From NCBI RefSeq assembly GCF_000002985.6, contig NC_003284.9, forward strand, positions 12,648,001-12,712,000: a DNA stretch of 64,000 bases, given 5' to 3'. The translations under genes were made by a program, and so were the position numbers. This DNA is from Caenorhabditis elegans (taxonomy: Eukaryota; Nematoda; Chromadorea; Rhabditida; Rhabditidae). Positions 37,101-50,119 of this stretch are shown here, piece after piece. Positions within the stretch are counted from its first letter, which is position 1. Each line of letters begins with the position of its first letter. The notes beneath the pieces are model-generated. The model worked only from the letters and a program-made list of their open reading frames with translations, searched no databases and had not been told where the DNA came from.

Positions 37101-40100
37101 TCAAGGTATGGTTTTCTGATTAAATTCCTTGTATTTTAACGTGTTACTTGATTCAGACAAAATCGACGAGGAAACATGTGATATTGCGTGCCTCCGTGAG
37201 AAACATTCATTTGGTCCCATTAGTCCAAGGCGACCTAAACTTATAACTAGCAATGATTTGAGAAAGGTGATTTTTTATTTTTTTTTCTTGTTGTCAAAAT
37301 TCCATTTATTTTGCAGGCATTTGGTAGACCTTTGCTACCCATTGAATCAATTCATTCAGAAAAGTGGAGTGAATGGGGACCGTGCAGTGTTACTTGTGGA
37401 TCTGGACGCCGTGTGAGAACAAGAGGTTGCCAGGAAGCAAGTTGTCCTGAGCAACATATTCAAACTGAAGAATGCAATTTAAACAGTTGCCTGGGTAGTT
37501 TACTTTCTGAAATAAAAAATTTCAGTCTGATTTTTCAGAATTGTTTATTTGGAGTGATTGGTCCTCGTGTTCAAAGTCATGTGGCCAAGACGGGATTCAA
37601 ACCCGACAAAAGTTGTGCTTATTCAATAACGCAGAAGTCAGTTAGTTCACTCAATTCCACATTCAAACGTTCTCTTTACAGTGCTCAAGCTACGCAGAGA
37701 GCAGAAGGTGTAAAGATCTGCCATCGTGCTCTTCAATCTCAAGTGGCAGAACAATCTCAGAAAACGGTTTTGATGCGCCGCGATGGTCCGAGTGGTCCTC
37801 ATGGAGTGCATGTTCTTGCTTCTCATTAACCTCCACCCGTCGAAGATTCTGTCAAGTGGTCGATCCTACTGTTCAAGGATTTTGTGCAGGAGCAATTTTG
37901 GAACAAATTCCATGTGCTCCAGGTGTAAGTGATAAATGTCTATGGAGATTTGAAATAGTTTAAACTAAATGTCTGAAAGTTATCTTTAAGTGATGTACTT
38001 TTTCTTTGATTATTATTCACTTTACGAAAACATACATCAATTTAAAAAAATTTCCAGACATTTTGATACTTTTTTGGTACTTTGCAAGATGATTCATTGA
38101 GTCTTCTTATCTTTCACGTTAAAAAATGACTTGAGCAATTTTTTTGAAATATATTAACATATTGATTCCATATGAGAAAAAATGTGGTCATAAATATATT
38201 CGATGATTTCATCAGAAAAAAAAATTTGGAGAAAATTGCTAACATATATTCCACGTTAAAAAATAAAAACATTCTAATCTGGGTGCTAATAAACATAACT
38301 TTGTTTCCAATTTGGGCAGCACAGCGTAGTATTTAAATTTGAATGTAATTTAAAAATACATTATTAGAGGAAATATATGGCATAATATTCCATTATGCCC
38401 AATTTTTGATAGATCGTAATTACCCTAACAGCTGCACAACATATTTCAGAGCTGCTCGCCGTCCGCAGGTGGATGGTCATTGTGGTCGGAGTGGTCATCG
38501 TGCTCGAAAGATTGCGGCGACACCGGACACCAAATTAGAAATCGAATGTGTAGTGAACCGATACCCTCGAATCGCGGTGCCTATTGTTCAGGTTACTCAT
38601 TTGACCAGCGACCATGCGTGATGGATAATGTGTGCAGTGACGAGAAGGTGGACGGCGGATGGACTGACTGGACAGCGTGGAGCGAGTGTACCGATTATTG
38701 CAGAAATGGGCACAGAAGCAGAACGAGGTAAATTGAAAATGGACACATTATAAATAAGATTTTCAAAAGTTCAACAGTTGAAGAGATTCAATAATGAAAA
38801 CTCTACTTGCAATAAGACTAAAGTCGTTGGTTGAAATCATACAGTTTTGCATTGCTCCGATTGAAACTCATTTCTATGGTGCCAAAACGATTAAATATCA
38901 TAATAAAATGATTCAAAAAAGTTCTGAAAACCTTTTATTGAGTTTACGCCACTTTTCGAGATATCTAAAGAACTGTTTCATGTTAGAATATTTGGCAAAA
39001 ATATTTGTTTGTAAATATTTGTTAAAATTATTTGTTTAAAAAAATTTGTCAAATTTGTGAAAAAACATAGTCAGAAATCGTTTACATGTAAAGTGAATTT
39101 TTGGGGAGCAGGTCAATTTAAAAAAGCTCTCAATTTTCAAATTTTTGATTTATTGAATAATTTTGATATGAAAAATTGAAGAATGCAATTTTAATCTTTT
39201 CAGATTCTGTGCCAACCCTAAACCTTCACAAGGTGGTGCTCAATGTACTGGCTCAGATTTTGAGCTCAATCCATGTTTTGATCCGGCTAGATGTCATTGT
39301 AAGTGGTCATTTCAGCATATTCCCTATCACCTGTTTTGGTTTTTTCTTTCTATGCACACCCTTTTCTCCCTTTTTGCCACCTCACTTCATTTTCCTTACC
39401 CTTTCATTTGGTTTGCATGCATTTTCAGTGAGAGATGGCGGCTGGTCGACATGGTCAGACTGGACACCTTGTTCGGCTTCGTGCGGATTTGGAGTTCAGA
39501 CTCGAGACCGATCGTGTAGCTCGCCAGAGCCTAAAGGCGGACAATCATGCTCAGGATTAGCGCATCAGACATCGCTGTGTGATCTGCCTGCATGTGACCA
39601 CGGTACTCTTTTCGGTTTTGCATGGCTCTGATTATTTTTTGAATACTTAAAGAGTTTTGTCCGACAAAAATACTTGATGATTTCAGAAAGCGACGGCGAA
39701 TGGTCAGCATGGAACGAGTGGTCGGGTTGTATGGGTAACTGTGGCATTGGTACAAGAACAAGGTGAGAATTTTGGGAAAATTTAATGTTAGGAATATTCC
39801 AATGGTGAAAAAAATTGAATAACTTTCGTCCTGATGCATTTATAAAACATAAACTGTTTTACATGTGTCTTATATGTGTTAGTACAGCCAGTACGTATAT
39901 GATTTAAAACTATTCCTTCGCTGTCAACCGAATAATACAACTTTTAAATTTCGATTTAAAATTTTTTTTGATCGATGACTTCCAAAAAATTGATGAAAAT
40001 TTAATTTAGCTTTTTGAATTGAAATAAAAAATTCCAAAATTTTTAAAACATATTTTGCCATGATGTTTGATCATTTTACCACCGAAGGAGTGGATTTTAG

Positions 40101-41183
40101 TCAATAATTTTGCGCTTTAATGTTACAAGACTAGCGGTATCTTTTGCAAGTTTTATTAGATTGTGAAATTAGAGCAGAAACAATTTAGAAGCGTTTTATT
40201 TCCAATTCATCCATTTTGATACTTACTGACAATTATTGAATAATCTTAATTCTGAGAAAAGTTTATTCTTACAATAAAACAACACTTTTCAAAACATGAT
40301 AATATGCTTTGTTAGAAAACTATATTCCTATAACTTAACAAATTTTTATTTTGAAAAGTCTCACCAAAGCTTTTTCATCCCAAGTACTTTTTGTTCAATT
40401 CCCAAGGCTGCAATTTCATTCGATTCCCTTTCCATCCAGATAAAAATCTTACTTCTTCCCTGCTGCCACCTACTCCTATTTCTTCCCTCTTCTCCTCTTC
40501 CATTTTCGGCCAAGCTCTTTTACTTAGGCCAATGTATTCATAAAGATGTTAGAAAGCCGAAGTATCCAAGCAAACGAGTGTCGAGGAAAACAGAGGAGGG
40601 CAAAGAGAAAAAAGGAATTAAGTGCATTTATACCCCCTCATCAGAAATTCAATACATTCATCACAAGCCGGCTGGCAGGGACCATGACATCGTCCTTCTT
40701 TCCAACACCCCCCCCCCCCCCCCCGTTTTCCCCACTCTCCGTTTATGGGAAACAATAATGGTAATTGAACACACGTGGACCACACAAATATAACACATTT
40801 AGAACTAAAAGAGTGAATGTTTTGATAATTGGAATTGGCTGCAGCCGCGCGGGGGATGAACGGACCACCTTGCAAATTAGCATAACGAGCCTTTTCCTCG
40901 TCTTGTTTCACAAGTGACAATTAGCCTAGTAAATCCGCAAATATCCTTTCTCTCCCAGTCCAAACAATTATGTTCAAATGGGACATTGAATAAGAAAATA
41001 CGTAATTACAGAGTACGAGCTTGTGTCAGCCCACCAGTCAGCGACGGAGGGCAACCATGTTTTGGAAGATCGTCAGAAATCACCGAGTGCCGTCAATCAC
41101 CGTCCACCGCTCTGTGCTCCTCGTTCATTACCTCGTCACATTTAGCAGACGGTTATTTCATAGACACCGACCAGCAGCAGTAG
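31152..41183 (+). CDS. adt-1: ADAMTS family secreted metalloprotease with a long thrombospondin-repeat tail
   Basis: Extracellular zinc protease, 28 exons, 1461 residues, phases consistent throughout. Exon starts include 31152, 31384, 31496, 31932, 32497, 33253, 33498, 33687, 33886, 34216, 34906, 35121, 35269, 35486, 35717, 35976, 36422, 36544, 36829, 37157, 37317, 37539, 37682, 38450, 39204, 39429, 39687 and 41012; TAG ends at 41183. Residues 1-20 are a signal peptide. A propeptide follows, with KR before SAGLL as a possible processing site. The reprolysin domain carries HEMGHNMGMVH at 388-398 (zinc ligands H388, H392, H398; E389 catalytic) and the Met-turn CCLMSA. Then come disintegrin-like, a first thrombospondin type 1 and cysteine-rich segments to about 690, and about 13 further type 1 repeats (W-x2-W-x2-CS-x2-CG) to the C terminus. 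Published work, from memory, links C. elegans adt-1 to male ray morphogenesis. The length matches the ADT-1 length I recall. Confidence 0.96.
34676..34697 (+). repeat. Perfect 9-bp hairpin inside adt-1 intron 10
   Basis: CCACTGAGC and GCTCAGTGG flank the 4-base loop AGCC. A second complementary pair, AGGAGG before and CCTCCT after, could extend the structure. It lies in the 552-base intron 34354-34905 near a 13-G run. It may be an intronic structured RNA or a repeat remnant. Confidence 0.6.
34747..34759 (+). repeat. Poly-G tract, 13 G
   Basis: Uninterrupted run of 13 guanines in adt-1 intron 10. Such tracts can form G-quadruplexes and are unstable in C. elegans lacking the DOG-1 helicase, mainly when longer. 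Confidence 0.95.
40708..40724 (+). repeat. Poly-C tract, 17 C (poly-G on minus strand)
   Basis: Uninterrupted run of 17 cytosines in the last adt-1 intron (39763-41011). On the opposite strand it is a G17 run, near the length range where DOG-1-dependent deletion is known in C. elegans. Confidence 0.95.
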
Positions 41184-43736
41184 TAATCATCGTTTTCAAC
41201 ACAATTTTTGAAGTCATATCCAGGCGGGCTCAAAACTTTTTTGTCATATACTTAATGTAAATCTTAAACGTTTAGAGAATATTTATTATTATCATCTTTT
41301 TTTTTAAACTATTAACAAAGGGAGTGCGTAACTTGGAAAACAGAAGTTTGTGGAAAATTTCAAAAAAGTATGCATTTAGATATTTCAGTAATTGACATAT
41401 TTTCATGGGCTCAAATTTGTGACACTTCATTTTTCGCTAACAGAATGATCATATTCTGTTATTTGAATGCACTTTGTGATTAACTATAAAAGCATTATGA
41501 AAAGTATTTGAATTGCATCAAAAACCTTTTATAATTTCATAGATTTTATTCCGCAACTTCTGTTTCCTCTCTTATTCTACAATCCCGTCCTCGTTTTTGT
41601 ATACTCAATTGGCATTAATACATCTGCCTATGGAAACTGACTAAGACTTTCACAACGGGCGGTCAGAAGCAACATCTGTCGACCGACTTTCCATTTTTGG
41701 TGACCTCTCTCTCTCTCTTAGCACAACATCATTGCCTTCTTAGAAATGGCAATGATGATGCCAACTGCTCTTTTTATGCCTTTTTGTGGTGGTAGAATAA
41801 AAAGAAAACGGGCCCCAAATACTTTTCGCACGTTGAACAAAAAATGGGAAAAAAAGAAACTTGCATAAAATTGGCAAGATAGAGGAGAATGAAAGAATGA
41901 TTGGCGAGAAAATTGTAAGGAGGAAGCTTTAAACCACTTGAAATTCAATTTTCTTCTAGCTTTTTTTGGACTTTGAAAACTTTTTGAAAATTAGATTTAC
42001 CTCTTGCGTCATCAAAGTGATTTTCAAACACTGAATGTGAGATCCCCCCAAAGAACTATGCTAGAAAGAGAAAACGAGAAGTAATTACAGAAGATGTTTC
42101 GCTTGACTAATCCAATTCTCATTTTCCCTCATCCTTGCCCGTGTCAGAGATCCTTTTTTCCAATTTCCGGTCGGTCTCACACTCATCTCATCACACTTTA
42201 TCTAATTCTAAATTTTCAACAGGAAATTGGATAGGAGTAGGGAAAACGAGTGAGTATCAGAAATGTATAAATCACACCCCCAGAAACTATAGTCTATATA
42301 TGTATTTCTATGCATTACTGAAATATATATTAGATGCCCTATTCTGACCCCACAAGTATACCAAAACTAGGAGTGTATGTGTGTGAAGTCCCGACGTCCC
42401 ATATCAAATTTCTTCCATCTTTCTCATGCATACACACACACACACACAAACAGGGGGAAGCTCCTTTGTCATAATTTCTAATCCCAATGGGCTCACCCTA
42501 GTTTCGGAAGAAAGGAGGGCTCATCAACAAGATAAGAATCTCCGTCTTCCGAAAACGAATTTGTCAAAACGAGAAGGCAAGCTCCCCGGTTTGCAACATG
42601 TCAATCGTGGACACCCTCCTTCTTTTCCACCTAATTTCGCATTCGACACCATCGATCATGTGATGGGCTGTCAGCGCGGAAAGGCAGCCAGCAGGAGAGG
42701 GAATAAAAAATAGATATAGGAAAATAAGTTAATCCAAACAGTAAACTTGAAAGTCAAAAAAGTTTTCATAAGGCAGGTGTATTCATGTGTTGTATTTATT
42801 GTTTTATTTATTTTTTTCGATAGTCATGCTGTAATATTATTTATTACTAATGTATTTTGTTTAGTTCATCATTCCAAATCCTAGCCCAATTTCAGTCTTT
42901 CACTAATCTCTTTTCAAGCCCGACTTCATCTTTCAGACCCCCGTTTCCATAGATCTCACATATATCACTTTCAGTTGTGTACATTCGTAAAATTTGTTTG
43001 AAAAATAAATAAAATTTTCAGTATATGAGTTACTTCTCAGGAAAAATTCGGTATTAAGGCTCCTACCCCCTCTGATTTACTTTTACAGTTTATGCATCGG
43101 TTCTCTTTGGTTTTATCAAACATTGTCAACTAAAATAATGCGTGTTAAATATGAATCTATGATATGATAGGGAACATTTTTAGATAAAAGCAAAACAGCC
43201 GAGATATAAGCCTTCAAGTTAGAGCAACGGAGAGGGGGGGGGGTCGGTGCAAAAAGTGAGGAAGTATGGTATAAAAAAAACGTTTTAGAATGACTCTCTG
43301 AGTTATTGCAGTTATTGAATCTGTAAATTTCAAAACGAAAATTTACAAGTTAGATAGATTTGTATTACCGCAAAATTAGATAGATACATATATAAAACTG
43401 AACTAAGCAGACTGCAACCATCACATGTTATGAAATACCTAGAAATGACGCAATTTAACATGTTGGACAATAATAATATTACAAGTGACTCCTGTTATCA
43501 TAGTTGACCATGCAGACATAAACACAGCGTTGTAGTACCCCAACTCCACATTTTGCATCATCTTATCAACGATATCAACCGGTCGATATTGTTTGGTCGC
43601 TCTCACCAGTACTCAAATGTGTTTTTTCTCATTCAATACATCTAGCGACACGTCGACAGCTCTGATTATCAATTCAAACGCTATTCCTTTTTCGCTAAAG
43701 TACAACGGAAACAAGACCTTGCGATTTCGATTATAA
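41184..43736. other. Intergenic between adt-1 and the UGT gene
   Basis: Holds the adt-1 3' UTR and the UGT promoter. A CT run lies near 41707, an (AC)n run near 42430, and a GC-richer block at 42450-42700 has one open frame that lacks splice sites or a recognisable product. A G10 run lies at 43234-43243. I see no additional gene. Confidence 0.5.
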
Positions 43737-46700
43737 ATGCACTACTCGCAAATGAGGTGGATGTTCTTTTGTTTGACAGCACTGCTTCACGGTAGCTTCA
43801 TCGTCAATGCTGCCAAAATTCTGGTCTATTGTCCGTCCATTAGTAAGAGCCACGTTCTTTTGTGCTCTAAGTATGCCGACCTTCTTCACAATGCGGGACA
43901 CGACACGGTTTGAATACACGTCTTCTTCTTTTTCACCCTTTTCTTAGTCCCACAATTTTCTTTTCACCCTCAGCTTTACATTCTCCGCAATCCGATTCGG
44001 CAGATGGCTTGAAAAGCCACGCCCATCATTATGAGAAGGGGGAGGAGCCAACTCGTTCCATGTAGACGGACCCCCAATTCAGCTCAGTCTTGTTCCACAT
44101 ACACCCCACTGGTCGGTTGCCCTCTCCTCCTCCTTCTCTCCCTCCACTGCCGCCTGTCAACCAGTCATCTAGCAATTGTAGGTGCTTTTCATTCCTTCCT
44201 ATTCGAAACTACTGGACAACTATGACGGTGCGAAACACGCCAAAGTGTGGAGACTTCACAACGTCACCGAGGCGTATGATACAAAATTGGGTACTTTGGC
44301 CAACGTGATGGAGAACTCTCACATCGGATTCATCGACCGCCTGACATTTGATGCCGATTTTTGGATAGATATGTGTGCAGGTATGTAACTAGAAATGAAA
44401 CACTGTTGTATGCATTTCGTGTAATTTACCAGTAATGCTATACTAGAAAGGAATGTAGGAGTTTAGAAATTTTTCAGTTGTGTTTTTATGCATTTCTTTC
44501 ATTTCAGATCTACTTGGAAAACTGCCTGAGATGCAGCATATCATTGACTACAAGTTCGACTTGGTCATCTACAACGAGATTGACCCATGTACTCCGGCTA
44601 TAGTGAGGTGAGTTAGATCTCATATCCTTCCGCAAAATGGAAATGATATGTAATCTAGCTTACAGGTTGTTCAACATCCCAAAGACAGTGCTACTCTCCA
44701 GCGAGGCCATCATGGACAAGGTTGCGTGGAACCTAGGCAAGCCGATGACGACGTTTGCAGAAAGTTGATACGACCCGGTCAAATTTCAGGGTTGCCCACA
44801 CTCCCGTCGTATGTGCCGAGCGTCGAAGAGAATCCGAACCACGATCGGATGAGCTTTTTTGAACGAATGTCGAATGTCTATAAATTTTTCCAATCCATTG
44901 TTGTCCATTATCTGCAAGATATACATGTCCTAAATGTCAGTTCCACTAACCAAATTTATCCCTATGTCAGCTTTAACGCAAATATGCACAGTATACACAA
45001 AACACAAATCAAAAGTATTGATAGTAGAGTCATAACACTGAATTGCGGAGGATAATTATTGACTCATAACGAATTGTTTATATTCAACAAAATCCAAATT
45101 GCACAACGTATTCAGAAAACTTAACCTTTTATGCATTACAATTGCGCATTAGAACGCTAAAAGACAGTAGCTCCAGCTTGTCGGCAGCAATCCGGAAGTT
45201 CCAGCAATAAGTGTGCTGCCTTAAAGCTTATAGAAACTTATTTGAGCATCAGTTTGTAACTGAAAATTAGAAGATCTGATAATAGTGAGAATAACTGTGG
45301 CAGTAATTCACGGGGTTGCAACATTTTCTAAGACAGGCAATTCAAAGGTAGAATAGCACAAGTGAGAAAATTGTTAAAAACCACGTCTACTCGAATTTTT
45401 TTCGATCGACTTCCGAAAATTGGAAAATTCTGGTTTTTAACAATTTCCCCATTTTAATCAAGTCATAATGTAAGTTTCCTCTCTGATATTGCGTATTGAA
45501 TTTGGTTTCCCTTCAAAACAATACCTGCGCTTCAACAGTAAAATAATGTAGAGAAAACACTAGAATAATTATCTCAACTGAGCTCTAGAATGTTAAAAGT
45601 TTGATCATTCATTCAATAGCAAGGCAAATGCTGGAAAAATATATTGTCATGTATTTACTTCGAAGTTTAATGATTAATGTTTATCAGTAACTCGGAAGAC
45701 AAATAGTGTGCAACTTTTAAAAAAGCTCGACAGCCAACAAGTTGTTTGGAATTTGACAAAAAATTACTTTGCACTTTTGAGTACTGCATCATTAAAACAT
45801 ACAGAGAAAAAACGAAAACATTTTCCCTCCCTAAGTTTGAAATAATTTCAGTTGTTCCGTAAAGAAGTGAGTTCCGATTTTCCGTCAATTGCTGAAATCA
45901 TAAGAAACGTTTCACTTGTTCTGGTCAATACCGATGAAATTTTTGATCTTCCGCGTTCATATTCGTCAAAGTTTGTCTATGTAGGAATGCTAGAAGCTGG
46001 AAAAGATGAAAACGTTACACTCCCCAAGGTGAACAAATCTCATAGACAAAGGTGTCAATAATAATTTAGAAGCAAGATGATTACTTCAAAAAAGGGAAAT
46101 CTGGATCAGTGTTTGTATCATTCGGCACAGTTACCCCGTTCCGTTCACTTCCCGAAAGAATTCAGCTGTCTATTTTAAATGCGATCCAGAAACTGCCGGA
46201 TTATCATTTTGTAGTAAAAACAACTGCGGGTAATATTGTTTCAAAAAAGATAATTCTGAAAAATCAAATGTTTTATATTCTCAGATGACGAATCTTCTGC
46301 ACAATTCTTCTCAACTGTTCAAAATGTTGATTTGGTGGATTGGGTACCACAAAAGGCAGTTTTGAGTTAGTTGCCCAGTCCGATGTAAGATACATAAACA
46401 TGAATTTTAGGACATGCAAACCTGAAACTATTTGTGTCTCACGGAGGAATGAATAGTGTACTTGAGACCATGTACTATGGAGTTCCAATGGTTATAATGC
46501 CAGTATTCACTGACCAATTTAGAAATGGAAGAAATGTTGAGAGACGTGGAGCCGGGAAGGTAAGAGTTTTATCTTTTAAAGGAAACGATTTTGAATACTA
46601 AAGCAAAACATTACAGATGGTGCTAAGAGAAACCGTTGTGAAAGAGACATTTTTCGACGCGATTCACAGTGTTTTGGAAGAGAAAAGGTAATTTTTTAGA

Positions 46701-47559
46701 CATAAATCAAGGTTGAATCCATGCAAAATTAATTTTCAACTGGTCCGTAACTGGTATCAATAGATGCTGCAAGACTATATTTCGAATGTCTCATTATTTT
46801 CAAAAAGTGACCAATGTTTTGTAGATAACTAAATTTGATTCCGATTAAACAGTTCAAAACACATACTTTTTCAGTAGTTCATCAATTATTTGAACGCTTT
46901 CAAGATTGATTTATCCATATCTTTTGCTAAAATTTTCTGACGTTTTCGCGAAATATCGCTGGTCTTGCAAAAAGCCAGGTCAAGATTTCATAGAGGCTGC
47001 AATTCTAATAAAAGCTGCAAGACTAAATTTAATTTGACTCGTAGACGTCTCCCTCATCCTCCTAATTTTTTACCGGAGCGCTCGTTATTGGAAAATAAAT
47101 TCTGACATCGAAAATCGATTGTAGGACCTCATATCACTCAGATTCACTTTTGGGGCTTCCGTTTTCTCTTGAAATAATTGTACTTGGTCTGAGTTTTTAG
47201 CATATTTTCTTTCTGAATTGCTCACTCATTTTCAATTTAGTAATTACTTTATTATGCTTCCATTAACAAACATGTACACCACATTCACTGCAGTTACGTA
47301 TTTCTTTTTCAGCTACTCCTCGAGTGTGAAGCGAATTTCTCATCTTATGAAAAACAAGCCATTCACTTCTGAAGAACGTGTTACAAAATGGATCGATTTT
47401 GTGCTCAAATACGAAACCTCCGAACACTTTGACCTGGAAAGCAACAACTTATCAATTATTGAACACAATCATCTTGACCTTTTCTTTTATTTGTGCATAA
47501 TCTCCCTCCTTAATTTCGTTGTCTACCGTAAAATCTTCAAGCGGAAATCCCAGTCTTAA
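43737..47559 (+). CDS. UDP-glycosyltransferase (UGT), ER membrane
   Basis: Transfers a sugar from a UDP-sugar to small lipophilic molecules; family 1 glycosyltransferase of the ER lumen. Eleven exons, 523 residues: 43737-43907, 44182-44380, 44508-44607, 44666-44736, 44790-44935, 45852-46028, 46070-46229, 46285-46365, 46411-46559, 46617-46687, 47313-47559. Residues 1-26 are a signal peptide. His39 in SISKSH is the likely catalytic base. NLG-LPTLPSYVPS and DFPSIAEI are family landmarks. The sugar-nucleotide signature lies in exon 9 (about 369-410) with LKLFVSHGGMNSVLE and MPVFTDQFRN. Near the C terminus, LDLFFYLCIISLLNFVVY is a membrane anchor, followed by a basic tail (YRKIFKRKSQS). Intron 4 (44737-44789) starts GC, not GT. 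It is full length with no breaks. It converges on the first of the clustered receptors, 190 bases away. The paralogue number is not recognised. Confidence 0.95.
45368..45446. repeat. Perfect 16-bp inverted repeat in UGT intron 5
   Basis: AAATTGTTAAAAACCA at 45368-45383 is exactly complementary to TGGTTTTTAACAATTT at 45431-45446, with a 47-base spacer. A closely related left-arm sequence recurs at 49556, marking a dispersed element. Confidence 0.75.
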
Positions 47560-47749
47560 TCTCTCATTACTATAATCTTTTATTTTTCTGGTTGATCAAG
47601 ACATCACGGAAGAACTTTATGTGAGCTCTATTTTCATAAACACATTTTTTTGGTTGCAAGATGAAAGCTGACAAATCAGTTGATGTATCAAAAATTTGAT
47701 ACATCTACAAACTACGAAAAATTACTGGGACTTTAATCGAGCGCAGAGA

Positions 47750-49989
47750 TTAATGAAGCAAAAACTTTAAAATATTATTAAAAAGATTCGGAGGAGCAGG
47801 TACTGTATGTACTAATGAATACAAACACGTTAAGTTGTCAAGATCAGAAAGTGTTCTAGAAACCACATGACAGAGAGATAAGATCTCGTTAAATCTTGCT
47901 GGTCCACATTTGGAGTTCGTTATCAAGCAATAGTGAAGCAGAATTGAGCTGAATCTTTCTTGGTTACTGGCTAGGATTATCCGTCCCGATTTCGATAAGT
48001 TTGTTGCGCCTGAAAACAATGAATAGTGAAGAAGTGAAAAATGCGGAATGTGCTATTAAATAATTTAGATACGGAAATAGTACAACTGATTCAAAAACAA
48101 GTTTTGGACTTTAGAAAATGCTTGATGACCATGCAAAAAAACTTAGATGTTAACTTTCATTTTGATAAATTTGAAATTACACATACAGAAAAAAATTATC
48201 AAAAAGGCCGCACAATTTTTCTATGCCAATTGTTAATAAAAAAAGCTAAAAATTGTCCAATTTTTCTGAAACTTTGTTGGAGTTTTTTTGTAAAAAAACC
48301 GTTTTTGTGAAGATATGTATTATTTTTCTAATACGTTATGCTGGCTGAAATATTGCTCATTTCAATAAGCTTTTGACAGGTTAAAAATATGATCTTGTTG
48401 TATGTGTACTGCATAGAGATTTACTTGAAAACGATTCATTGAGGCTAGGTAATGCAAAGTCAACTGTTTTCAAAGTTAAAAACTAAGAAAATATATTCCA
48501 CAAAAAGCTAGGGTATTTCATTAGCCTGGATTTTACTAATAATACTACATATAACTAATATAACATTTAACATATAACCATACTTTGTTTGGGTTTACTT
48601 GTTTTACAAGCTATATTTTGACAAGATGTAGATTATATTTCTATGGAGAAGTAGAGCTTTGACTTGAGGTTTGGGTCTGTTAAACTCATATTTTTGACAA
48701 TTTGGGTAATCTTCAATTTTTTACACTGTGAGTGTACTTTAAGTAGTGTACTTTAATTATCCTTTCCAGCTTCTACGAATGAAAACCACTCACCAGGATT
48801 GCATAGAATGATTACACTGAGTAGAATAAACTCTTCGTGTGTGATTTTAATTTCACTAAGTCTTCCTACAAGCAAGCATCTGATATCATTGAGTAATTGT
48901 TTATTGTATCCGGCTGCATATTGAGCTTCTTCTGGGAAGACATCAACTTTTCCAGGATGGTTCATCGCGGCTTCCTTGCACAGGTATGATCGCATTGCAG
49001 TAACCAGTATAAGATACATTAAGTGAGAGTACTTAAAAATTGCTATCGTGTCTTGACTGGATAGAAATTTTATAAAATCCAATTGTCGTATGAAACTTAT
49101 ACACGAGAGATGATTTATAACACCCCAGTCGCAAAAGTTGAACACTGTTCCTGGTTTTCTGGGCTCAAATGGGAACGAACGTCTGCTGAAAACTTCATCG
49201 ACTGTCAGACTTTCAGGAATCGTGCAATTCAAAAATATATCTCTTCGTTTTGTGTCCATAACAAGTAACTTGTTGATTATATTTGTTGGATCATCCACAG
49301 CATCCAAAAAAATCATACCAACAATGATACACTTGTGGAAACGGCAAAACCTGCACTGAGATTCTCCACTGTCCAGAACAATTGTTGGGCAGTTTCCATC
49401 ACGACCACATTTGAGAACTTTTGGGGTGTCGAGAGCTCGTCGGAAAAACATTTTGCAAGCATTACATGATTGCACCTGTGAGGTTATTTCTTTTAGATAA
49501 TATTCTTCGTTGTACGTTGACAATATTAATTATCAAAATTTTTAAGGAGAGCGCCAGTGAGAGAATTGTTAAAAATCACTCATATAGTGCCAAAATTACC
49601 CTATCATATCATAAATATCATAGTAAAACTTTAAAAAATTGTTTTTAAATTTGTTTTATTTTGTTTGAAAATGCGGTACTAAGTTTTTGCCACTTTTTTG
49701 AAAATTGCCAATTAAATAAAAAATTCCTCCGTATTTTATGGCCTACTTATGTTTCAAATATATATTACTATTCAAACATTTTCCCAAATTTTTTTTGAGT
49801 TGTAATATCTTATTTGGTCATTACTACCCTGTTATTAACACTTTCTCCACTGGAGCAACTCTACCTTTAAGATAAATAAAAAATTAGAAAAGAAAACTTA
49901 TACGGAAAACTATTTTTTAAACTAACACCGTAATTAAATCCTGTAGTTTTCTCATTGCACACTTTGCAGGAACGAGTGATGCAATCCAT
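47750..49989 (-). CDS. Supplementary nuclear hormone receptor (cluster member 1)
   Basis: Predicted ligand-regulated transcription factor, 334 residues in three exons: 49989-49927, 49475-48794, 48009-47750. Zinc finger 1 is split by the first intron: CKVCNEKTTGFNYG, then VQSCNACKMFFRRAL. Finger 2 ends CRFCRFHKCIIVGM. The ligand-binding domain includes FLSSQDT and EIKITHEEFILLSV. The last exon begins after NPG at GATNLSKSGR and ends NILKFLLH. The opposite-strand open frame in its 784-base second intron is unsupported. This is the most diverged intact member by eye, and its 3' end converges on the UGT gene. Confidence 0.9.
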
Positions 49990-50119
49990 AGTTGAAATTT
50001 CTGAAATTTTTTTTTTTAGTTCAAACTTTAAATATAGTTTTTACGATTGAAAATAAAATTTTCGCTTGAACATTATTTTGCTCAAAAGAAGCGGAATTAT
50101 CAATACAAGCCTAATCTGC

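Noticed and set aside
40296-40793. Plus-strand 165-codon frame in the last adt-1 intron
   Set aside because: Spans the poly-C run (poly-Pro artefact), and known adt-1 exons flank it with good splice sites. No motif.
42426-42713. 95-codon frame starting with a His-Thr repeat
   Set aside because: The start is an (AC)n microsatellite. The rest has no splice signals or recognisable domain.
48041-48310. Plus-strand 89-codon frame
   Set aside because: Lies in the second intron of receptor member 1, is rich in Lys, Leu and Phe as expected from AT-rich DNA, and has no support.
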